Source: GWA1-40-21 sp038078215 (GTDB lineage Bacteria > Patescibacteriota > Minisyncoccia > Phycocordibacterales > GWA1-40-21). Taken from it: 11,461 bases of DNA. The notes below the pieces were generated by a model. The model was given only the letters and a program-made list of their open reading frames with translations. It had not been told where the DNA came from and made no database searches. Shown here one piece after another: positions 5,317-11,461 of the stretch (position 1 is its first letter; each line of letters opens with the position of its first letter). The DNA lies in the NCBI GenBank assembly GCA_038078215.1, contig JBBUED010000017.1, positions 1 to 11,461 on the forward strand, given 5' to 3'. Position numbers and translations under genes: made by a program.

Positions 5317-8070
5317 ATGGAAAAAATCGGAATAGAAAATCAAGAAAGGAAATTTTCTTCCCCGGAAGAGGAGTTAAAGTATCTTCGGAGTGAAGTCGCG
5401 CGGCGCGAGGAAGAAATAGAGAAAAAGGGCGAGCTTGCCGACACTTCAAGAATCGTTTCCGAGAAAATATCGGAATATAAAAAAACGGCTCCGGAGAAAG
5501 TCCTTGCCGAAGAATACCGCTTGAAACCGAACGAAGCCGAGGCGATAATTCTTGACCTCTCGCCTGAAGAGCACGACAAAAAGATTGAAGAGCTTATCGG
5601 CGTTCTTCAGGAAAAAGGCGTGCTCAATGTCATATCAGTAATAGAAAAATTGGGAGACGCACATCTAAATGACGATTTCCATAGGTTTCTCGTCCAATAT
5701 ATTAAAGCTGGTTTGCCCGTGCGCGGACTCAAAGAGAAAAGTCCTCTTTTCAAAACTCTCAAGATGACTCTTTTTGAAATTTCTTTGCCGGAGATTTCGG
5801 ACGAAGGTGAAAAGCAGAAAAATCTCAAGGAAATAGTTTCTTCAATGGAGCAGTTTTACGCCGGAATGTTGTCCGTCTATGACGCGAAAAATGAAACTGC
5901 CGGCTATTTCGCGATTGAGCTCGCGAACGCCAATCATAGCGACGAATTTATTTTTTACGCCTCCGTGCCGGATTTCAAAAAAGAGCTTTTTGAGAAGCAA
6001 ATACTTTCCGTTTTTCCCAACGCGAAAATTTACGAGAAAAAAGACGACTACAATATTTTCAACGAATCGGGAGTCTCGGTGGGAGCGTATTTGAAACAGG
6101 CGGAAAATCCGATTTTCCCGATAAAAACTTACGAACAATTTGATTATGACCCGCTCAATATCATTTTGAACAGCTTTTCCAAAATTGACCGTGATGGCGA
6201 AGGAGCGGCGATACAGATAGTTTTCAAGCCAGCCGGCGATTATTATTTGAAAAAATACAAGAAAGCCCTGGAAGAAATAAACAAAGGCGTTAAGGTCAAA
6301 GAAGCGATAGACACAAGCGATTCTTTTTTTGCCCAATTAAGAAGATTCGCCAAAGATTTTTCCAAGCCGAGCAAATCCAAAAAAGACAAAGACGAGGAAG
6401 AAAAACCGCCGATTGACCAATCTGTTTTGGAAAATATCAAGAATAAAATAGCGACGCCCATCGTCAAAGCCAATGTCAGAATAGTGGCTTCGGCGCAGAC
6501 TAGGAACGAAGCCGAAGCGATTTTGTCCGACATCCAGTCGTCATTCAATCAATTTGAAAACACCTTCGGAAATAAATTCAAATTCCAAAAACTTGAGAAA
6601 GTGAAACTAATAAGAATGCTCAAAGAATTTTCTTTCAGGGTGTTTTCAGATGATTATATTCTGCCTCTCAACATAAAAGAAATAACCAGCATCTTGCATT
6701 TCCCGTCGTCTAGCGTGAAGTCTTCTCCGCAGTTAAAACAGGCGAAAGCCGGCAGCGCCCCCGCGCCCGTTGATATCGCCAAAAACGGCATAGTTCTAGG
6801 AATCAACAAACACAGGAATATGGAAACGAAAATTTATATGACGAAAGAAGACAGGTTGAGGCATTTCTATACTATTGGTCAGACCGGAACGGGAAAGACG
6901 ACCCTTCTCAAAAATATGATTGCTCAAGACATAATAGCGGGCGAGGGCGTGTGCATGATAGACCCGCACGGCTCCGATATTCAAGATGTTCTCTCAATTA
7001 TTCCCAAGGAAAGATATGAAGATGTGATTTATTTTGACCCGAGCTACACCGAACGTCCGATGGCGCTTAATATGCTGGAATACGACAGGCGGTATCCAGA
7101 ACAAAAAACTTTCGTAGTCAATGAGCTTTTCAATATTTTTCAGAAACTCTACGGAGCGATACCCGAATCAATGGGTCCCATCTTTGAGCAATATTTCAGA
7201 AACGCCACAATGCTCGTGATTGACGACCCAGACTCCGGCAATACGCTTCTTGATGTTTCCAGAGTGATGTCCAACAAAAGTTTTAGGGATATGAAATTAT
7301 CCCGATGCAAAAATCCCGTGGTTATTCAGTTTTGGAAAGAAGTCGCGGAGAAGGCGGGAGGGGAAGCGGCGCTTGCCAATATCGTGCCTTACATCACCAG
7401 CAAATTTGACATCTTTTTGGCGAATGACATTATGAGGCCGATTATCGCCCAAGAAAAATCGTCTTTTAATTTCAGGGAGATAATGGATAACAAAAAAATA
7501 CTTTTAGTCAATCTGGCGAAAGGCAGGCTTGGCGACATCAACGCCAATCTCATCGGGCTAATTTTGGTCGGCAAGATCCTTATGTCCGCTCTTTCTCGCG
7601 TTGATTCTTTGGATAAAGACTTGCCGCCGTTTTATCTATACATTGATGAATTCCAAAACATTACCACCAATTCAATTTCCACCATTCTTTCTGAAGCTAG
7701 AAAATATAAATTGAGTTTGAGTATGGCGCATCAATTCATCGCCCAGCTGGAAGAGGGGATAAAGGATTCAGTTTTCGGCAATGTAGGCTCAATGGCGGTT
7801 TTCAGAGTTGGAGCCGAGGACGCGGAATTTTTGGAAAAACAATTCGCGCCAGTTTTTACGGCAAAAGATTTGATGAACATTGACAATCGTAACGCCTATC
7901 TTAAAATGCTTTCAAACGGCAGGCCGGTGAGACCGTTTAATATTGAAACCATCACTCCGTCCGCCGGTGACAAAGAAAACATTGCCAAATTGAAAGAACT
8001 TTCTTATCTCAAATTCGGGCGAGACAGAGCTTCGGTGGAGGAGGAAGTGGCGAAGAAATACGAAAAGTAG
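5317..8070 (+). CDS. Soluble VirD4/TraG-like (HerA-FtsK superfamily) ATPase
   Basis: This 917-residue protein resembles the type IV secretion coupling ATPases that pump DNA or hand over substrates during conjugation. Walker A is GQTGTGKTT at 521-529. The family's MIDPHGSD follows about 25 residues later. Walker B is YLYIDEFQN with D777 and E778. The motif MAHQFIAQLEEGI and the C-terminal VGAEDAEFLEKQF match the TraG/TraD C-terminal pattern. The N-terminal half is a charged helical segment (1-60), then two alpha/beta segments (about 185-310 and 380-460). These resemble each other in style and are separated by a K/E linker near 350-375. No transmembrane helix is visible, unlike VirD4. No relaxase, VirB4 or pilus genes lie nearby, so the substrate is unknown. 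The promoter predicts a leaderless mRNA. The ATG at 5317 is favoured by its distance from TATAAT. Confidence 0.88.
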   Translation: MEKIGIENQERKFSSPEEELKYLRSEVARREEEIEKKGELADTSRIVSEKISEYKKTAPEKVLAEEYRLKPNEAEAIILDLSPEEHDKKIEELIGVLQEKGVLNVISVIEKLGDAHLNDDFHRFLVQYIKAGLPVRGLKEKSPLFKTLKMTLFEISLPEISDEGEKQKNLKEIVSSMEQFYAGMLSVYDAKNETAGYFAIELANANHSDEFIFYASVPDFKKELFEKQILSVFPNAKIYEKKDDYNIFNESGVSVGAYLKQAENPIFPIKTYEQFDYDPLNIILNSFSKIDRDGEGAAIQIVFKPAGDYYLKKYKKALEEINKGVKVKEAIDTSDSFFAQLRRFAKDFSKPSKSKKDKDEEEKPPIDQSVLENIKNKIATPIVKANVRIVASAQTRNEAEAILSDIQSSFNQFENTFGNKFKFQKLEKVKLIRMLKEFSFRVFSDDYILPLNIKEITSILHFPSSSVKSSPQLKQAKAGSAPAPVDIAKNGIVLGINKHRNMETKIYMTKEDRLRHFYTIGQTGTGKTTLLKNMIAQDIIAGEGVCMIDPHGSDIQDVLSIIPKERYEDVIYFDPSYTERPMALNMLEYDRRYPEQKTFVVNELFNIFQKLYGAIPESMGPIFEQYFRNATMLVIDDPDSGNTLLDVSRVMSNKSFRDMKLSRCKNPVVIQFWKEVAEKAGGEAALANIVPYITSKFDIFLANDIMRPIIAQEKSSFNFREIMDNKKILLVNLAKGRLGDINANLIGLILVGKILMSALSRVDSLDKDLPPFYLYIDEFQNITTNSISTILSEARKYKLSLSMAHQFIAQLEEGIKDSVFGNVGSMAVFRVGAEDAEFLEKQFAPVFTAKDLMNIDNRNAYLKMLSNGRPVRPFNIETITPSAGDKENIAKLKELSYLKFGRDRASVEEEVAKKYEK

Positions 8071-8178
8071 GAAGGGGGGGGGGAAGCTTGTTAGCTTGTA
8101 GCTGTTTAGGAAAGAAAAAGATTTTAAAAATCTTCCCCTAAAAAGCTAAGAAGCTACAAGCTAAACAGCTAAAAATTT
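8071..8178 (+). repeat. Intergenic hairpin element with AGCT repeat arms, before ndk
   Basis: The 5' arm has AGCT at 8085, 8093 and 8100, then TTTAGGAAAGA. The core palindrome AAGATTTT-A-AAAATCTT follows, then CCCCTAAAA and a 3' arm with AGCT at 8144, 8152, 8159 and 8167. The reverse complement of 8152-8170 matches 8085-8103 at 17 of 19 positions. The extra right-arm unit at 8144 would bulge. The arm ends a few bases before the ndk ATG, with no Shine-Dalgarno site. It has the same architecture and core as the elements at 1-73 and 1346-1451. Confidence 0.85.
8074..8083 (+). repeat. Run of ten G residues after the ATPase stop codon
   Basis: A G10 homopolymer sits at the foot of the hairpin element, 3 nt after the ATPase stop. 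Its length may be uncertain in the assembly or variable between cells. Confidence 0.8.
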
Positions 8179-8784
8179 ATGAAAAATTTTAAACAAGAAA
8201 GAACATTAGTGATAATCAAACCGGACGGACTGCAGAGATCGCTCGTGGGCGAGATTATACAGAGATACGAGAGGATAGGGCTTAAGCTCGTGGGGCTTAA
8301 GATGATGGTGCCGAGCGCGGAGATGATTGAGAAACATTATACTTTAGACCCGGAATGGGTGAGAATTACCGGAGAGAAGACAATCAAAGGTTATAAGGAT
8401 AAAGGAATGAAACCGCCAATAGAAGACCCGCTCAAAGTCACCGAACTTTTACTTCATCGGCTCAAGAAATATATGACTAGCGGACCGGTCATAGCGATGG
8501 TATGGCAGGGAGCTCACGCTGTTGCGATCGTGAGGAAAATCACCGGAAAGACCGAACCGCTTATGTCGGACGTTGGCACAATCCGGGGCGATTTCGTTCT
8601 GGATTCTTACGAAATGTCCGATATCGCCGAAAGATGTATAAGAAATCTTATTCACTCTTCCGGTTCCGTTAAAGAGGCCAATGATGAAATAAAGCACTGG
8701 TTTAAGGACGAAGAAATCATAAACTATAAACTTATCCAAGAGCAGGTTTTATATGATGTGAATTTGGATGGGATTTTAGAGTAG
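8179..8784 (+). CDS. ndk: Nucleoside diphosphate kinase with internal insertion
   Basis: Ndk transfers the gamma phosphate of ATP to nucleoside diphosphates through a phosphohistidine. K14 in IIKPDG, Y54 in EKHYT, R136 in GTIRGDF, N156, the catalytic H159 in RNLIHSSGS, S161 and E170 all occupy expected places. The family's HGSD reads HSSG here, so the usual aspartate after the serine is glycine. The protein is 201 residues against about 150 in most bacteria. The extra length falls mainly between Y54 and the GPVIAMVWQG strand (about residues 56-98), with a smaller insert after GTIRGDF and a C-terminal tail. Longer Ndk forms of this kind occur in some archaea and uncultured bacteria. The leader is the AGCT hairpin element. 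The 3' end overlaps the convergent minus-strand gene by 9 nt. Confidence 0.95.
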   Translation: MKNFKQERTLVIIKPDGLQRSLVGEIIQRYERIGLKLVGLKMMVPSAEMIEKHYTLDPEWVRITGEKTIKGYKDKGMKPPIEDPLKVTELLLHRLKKYMTSGPVIAMVWQGAHAVAIVRKITGKTEPLMSDVGTIRGDFVLDSYEMSDIAERCIRNLIHSSGSVKEANDEIKHWFKDEEIINYKLIQEQVLYDVNLDGILE

Positions 8785-9354
8785 TAAAGAGCGAACACTA
8801 AATATAAGAAAAATAAAACTTGCGATAGCCATAATTAACAGTATCTTTTTCATATATACGCGACGGCCTGGTTTAAGCAGTAAATAAACAATTAAAATAC
8901 AATAATTAATAAATAATGCGATACAGGCCGTTATGAACGCAAAAAAGACCGCTAGCCCAAAATCATCTCCCCATGCCGTATAAACTATCAGTCCGCCATA
9001 GACAAGAATAGGAATAAAAAATGACCAAAAAATACTTAAGTTTCTTTTGATAATAGAAAAGCCTATCCATAAAGAAAATATCAGAGCCGCAAAAAAAGTA
9101 AAAGGAAAATATTCTCTTGAGTAATCAATTGCGTTATCAAATATTTTTTCAAAAAAATTAGGAGAGGTTATTTCAATATTTGTAGTTATTATTTCAAACG
9201 GGCAATCTTGAGGACACGCATTTTGATTTACTTGCTCAAACTCGTCGCAGACATTATCTCCGCAACCATAATACTGCTGGGCAAAAGAAAAATTATCGCC
9301 AACGACACCACTAACGACAACGATCGCTATTATAGTTACTAAAGTTATTTTCAT
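8776..9354 (-). CDS. Signal-peptide membrane protein with extracellular Cys-rich motif
   Basis: No family function is recognised for this 192-residue protein. Residues 1-25 form a signal peptide with a likely cleavage after SFA. The exported N-terminal part carries the motif CGDNVCDEFE followed by NACPQDC (residues 31-51), with four cysteines and acidic residues suited to a small disulfide-bonded or calcium-binding loop. Four hydrophobic segments follow at about 84-102, 108-126, 133-160 and 169-189, so the Cys motif should sit outside the cell and the rest in the membrane. The same motif occurs in the glycoside hydrolase of this strand. The start lies 1 nt after the DUF805 stop at 9356. AAGGA 8 nt upstream is a good ribosome binding site, so the gene is probably last in a three-gene unit. 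It ends inside the tail of ndk. Confidence 0.8.
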   Translation of the reverse strand: MKITLVTIIAIVVVSGVVGDNFSFAQQYYGCGDNVCDEFEQVNQNACPQDCPFEIITTNIEITSPNFFEKIFDNAIDYSREYFPFTFFAALIFSLWIGFSIIKRNLSIFWSFFIPILVYGGLIVYTAWGDDFGLAVFFAFITACIALFINYCILIVYLLLKPGRRVYMKKILLIMAIASFIFLIFSVRSLLL

Positions 9355-9355
9355 T

Positions 9356-9709
9356 TTAATTTTCCTTAGGATTTAGACCATATTTATTGGTACCAGATTG
9401 GCTGTCTTGAGTCATAAAAATTAATAAAACGATGAAGCCGATAATCGGAACAAGCTCAAGAAATAATCACCAACCACTGCGATTAGTGTCATGAAGCCTC
9501 CGCACACTCACGGCAATGATTGGAATGGCTACGGCTAGACTATAAAGCAAAACAATAGTACCTCCAACAACAGAATCCAGCGCAGTATCCATGATGGCAA
9601 GAAATATGCCGATCAAAGCATTGAAAAAATAAAACATCCAAAATTCTTTTCTTTGAGATCGCCCGCTAAATGTCGCATATTTTTTTAACACTTGAATATA
9701 ATTCTTCAT
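9356..9709 (-). pseudogene. DUF805 membrane protein gene with one in-frame TGA
   Basis: The first 80 codons encode a typical DUF805 N terminus: SGRSQRKEFWMF, two hydrophobic segments, and VRRLHDTNRSGW. A TGA at 9467-9469 follows exactly where the family normally has the second tryptophan of SGWW. The same frame then continues for 36 codons with LFLELVPIIGFIVLLIFMTQ and the C-terminal GTNKYGLNP motif, ending in TAA at 9356. The reconstructed length, 117 residues, is normal for DUF805. A single TGG to TGA change, real or a sequencing error, explains this best. UGA read as Trp is an alternative, but every Trp codon checked elsewhere in the window is TGG. DUF805 proteins are small inner-membrane proteins of unknown function. 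The next gene starts 1 nt after the stop. Confidence 0.85.
9363..9367 (-). promoter_or_regulatory. Shine-Dalgarno site of the Cys-motif membrane protein gene
   Basis: AAGGA on the minus strand lies 8 nt before the ATG at 9354, inside the last codons of the DUF805 frame. It stands out because secY, adk, map and ndk have no such site. Confidence 0.65.
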
Positions 9710-9752
9710 TATTTTAAATAATTAATCTTTCAATGTTTAAAGTTTATCATTT

Positions 9753-11461
9753 TCAATAATTTTCCTCTATAAAAACAGGCACATCTTTTATTTTAATTAT
9801 TACTTTTCCACTTTCAGCACTCACTATTTTATTTGAAAAGGCGGTTAAGTAGTTCGTAACATCTTTCCCCGAGCTATAATTCGGCACCGCTTCGGTTATT
9901 TTAACCGATGAAGAATTAACGCCAGAAATCGTAATTTCTTTTTCAGTATCGTTATCATTCCACGCCACCCAAATCGGTTTGCCGTTTTTGATGAATTTAT
10001 ACACATACACCCCGTCTTTTTCTTGAATAGTCTCTATGTTATCCCAATCGCTTCCTTCCAAAACTTCAACCATCTTTTTGTAGGTGTAGTAGGAAAGTTT
10101 TTTGTGAGACAAGCCGTCTTTGTTTTTAGGATTATTTATCAAGCCCATAAAATCAAAAGCATTAGAATCGTCTTGCGTCCAGTCGTATTCCAAAGTGTTG
10201 GTCCAAAACAGTTTTTTCTGACCATACGACAAGGCGTAAACATATAACCTGACTATATCTCTGGCTTGTTCAAATTCCGTAATGTCTTTCATCCCGTCTA
10301 CTGTCCCGCTTTCAGTGTTCCATATTTCCAAATCTGGCGCGATTTTCTTTATTTTATCTATTATATCTCTTTGAGTTTTGTAATCTTTTTTATCCGAGTT
10401 GTACCAAAAATGATAGTCTATCACTAAATTTTTACAGCTTTCTTTGACAGCTGGGACTAATTTTGCATGGATGCCGTCGCTGGTTGCCGCGCGGCTGTTT
10501 CCGTCGGGTGTTGAAATCGTATCCCCCTTCTTTGAAAAAGACACCAAAGGAACAACAGAACCGCCGAGAACGGGGCGACAGTCGGAACAAACTTCTTTTA
10601 TCGCCTCGCAAGCCGCCTTTGCGTATTTGACTGTACTATCAAAACCTTCGTCATAATACGCTTTTAGGTTTTTTGCGGCGGGTTCCATATCATCAAATTC
10701 ATTTTGGCTTACCATCCAATACTTAACTTTATCGGAATATCGATTGACGATAGTTTTCACGAAATTTTTGTAAGCGGTAACATCGGTTGGGTAGGGACTT
10801 CCGTCGGGATTAGATGCCGACAGCGTGCTTCCATAGAGAGTATTAACTATCGGAAGAGAAAAATACAAATATATATCTTTTTTAAAATTGGAAAGCGCCG
10901 CATCCGTTTTTTTAAAATCATAGTTTCCTTTTCCTGTCGTTTCATTTTCAATATCTGTCCACATTGTATTCACATGGCCTTCAAACGGTCTGTCCCAATG
11001 AACGCCAAGGTCTAACATATTTTTGTACGACGGATCAAATTTGTAATTAGTATCAAACGAGCCTTGCACAAACCCAAAAGGGGAATCAAAAAGTTGAACA
11101 CTGGAATAAGTTGGCGCTGAACTGCGAGATGATGATATTGCGGTAGCGGAAGACGATTGCTTGGAAGAGGAAGTTCCGGGCTTGGATGACTGCAATGAAG
11201 GAGCGCTTGATGAAGATTCTGTTGTTGATAATGATGATTGCGCTTTGGAAGATGACTGCGATGATCGGCTTGACGAGGGTATTGTTGGTTGTGATGGCCG
11301 GCTTGATTGCGCAGACAAGCAATCTGCCGGACAGGCATTTGGGTTCGCCTTTTCAAACTCATCGCAGATATTATCTCCGCATTGGGCGATTTCCTTTTGA
11401 GGTCTGGCGCGTTCAGGCGGTCGCGGCGGTTTGTCAATGGCATTACGCTCAAACTCGGAAG
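9753..11461 (-). CDS. Secreted clan GH-A-like glycoside hydrolase with Cys-rich motif and Ser-rich linker, 5' end outside the window
   Basis: The reading frame is open to the right edge, so the true start and any signal peptide lie beyond it. A TTG at 11318 is only the first start-like codon inside the window. It follows the in-frame motif CGDNICDEFE ... NACPADC (11319-11381) and is unlikely to be the real start. After the motif come about 70 residues of Ser/Thr/Pro-rich linker. The catalytic region begins near FGFVQGSFDTNY. Counting from the TTG, E207 in SQNEFD looks like the acid/base glutamate and E336 in WNTESGT like the nucleophile. The 129-residue spacing fits a clan GH-A TIM barrel of the GH39/GH5/GH10 kind. 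A C-terminal beta-sandwich-like part ends VPVFIEENY. The substrate cannot be assigned. The stop is TGA, shortly followed by TGA and TAA. DUF805 follows after 43 nt. Confidence 0.82.
   Translation of the reverse strand, partial: SEFERNAIDKPPRPPERARPQKEIAQCGDNICDEFEKANPNACPADCLSAQSSRPSQPTIPSSSRSSQSSSKAQSSLSTTESSSSAPSLQSSKPGTSSSKQSSSATAISSSRSSAPTYSSVQLFDSPFGFVQGSFDTNYKFDPSYKNMLDLGVHWDRPFEGHVNTMWTDIENETTGKGNYDFKKTDAALSNFKKDIYLYFSLPIVNTLYGSTLSASNPDGSPYPTDVTAYKNFVKTIVNRYSDKVKYWMVSQNEFDDMEPAAKNLKAYYDEGFDSTVKYAKAACEAIKEVCSDCRPVLGGSVVPLVSFSKKGDTISTPDGNSRAATSDGIHAKLVPAVKESCKNLVIDYHFWYNSDKKDYKTQRDIIDKIKKIAPDLEIWNTESGTVDGMKDITEFEQARDIVRLYVYALSYGQKKLFWTNTLEYDWTQDDSNAFDFMGLINNPKNKDGLSHKKLSYYTYKKMVEVLEGSDWDNIETIQEKDGVYVYKFIKNGKPIWVAWNDNDTEKEITISGVNSSSVKITEAVPNYSSGKDVTNYLTAFSNKIVSAESGKVIIKIKDVPVFIEENY

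Noticed and set aside
11012..11452. Minus-strand open frame of 146 codons overlapping the hydrolase N-terminal part
   Set aside because: Its His/Gln/Pro-rich product is a shifted reading of the Ser-rich linker. The hydrolase frame carries the Cys motif and the catalytic domain.

Overview
The window looks like a chromosomal stretch from a Candidate Phyla Radiation (Patescibacteria) bacterium, most likely Parcubacteria-like. This is an inference from gene style and not a phylogenetic placement. The hints are the ribosomal-protein-operon order secY-adk-map, a short-lid adenylate kinase, a nucleoside diphosphate kinase with an internal insertion, a soluble VirD4/TraG-like ATPase, genes without Shine-Dalgarno sites, and small secreted Cys-rich proteins. 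No RNA genes, CRISPR arrays, insertion sequences or origins were seen.

Layout. Positions 1-2998 hold the plus-strand unit secY, adk and map, the classic tail of the spc operon. It is closed by a perfect 19-bp intrinsic terminator instead of running on into infA-rpmJ-rpsM. Positions 3043-5113 hold a consensus -10 box 9 nt before an ATG, then a 608-residue lysine/glutamate-rich coiled-coil protein of unknown function and a 64-residue helical protein. Positions 5281-8070 hold a second -10 box, 7 nt before the ATG of a 917-residue conjugation-type ATPase. Positions 8179-8784 hold ndk. From 8776 to the right edge the minus strand carries a cell-surface cluster. In transcription order it is a large secreted clan GH-A-like glycoside hydrolase whose start lies outside the window, a DUF805 membrane protein gene interrupted by one in-frame TGA, and a signal-peptide membrane protein. 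The hydrolase and the last protein share a near-identical Cys-rich motif.

The most unusual structure is between the genes. The spacers before secY, adk and ndk are filled by one family of imperfect hairpins. Their arms are tandem 7-8-nt repeats (CCTACCA, AGCTAAAA and AGCTNNNN types) and their core reads TAGGGAAGA ... TCTTCC. The 3' arm runs straight into the start codon with no ribosome binding site. The spacer before map has a different hairpin plus a looser TTATTCG repeat, also ending at the start codon. These may be mobile or amplified hairpin elements, or a leader architecture for translation without Shine-Dalgarno pairing. The sequence alone cannot decide.

How the genes work together: secY, adk and map supply protein export, nucleotide balance and N-terminal methionine removal; ndk also belongs to nucleotide metabolism. 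The coiled-coil pair and the ATPase stand side by side under similar near-leaderless promoters and may form a DNA- or protein-handling apparatus, but only adjacency supports this. The minus-strand cluster probably builds envelope and secreted functions.
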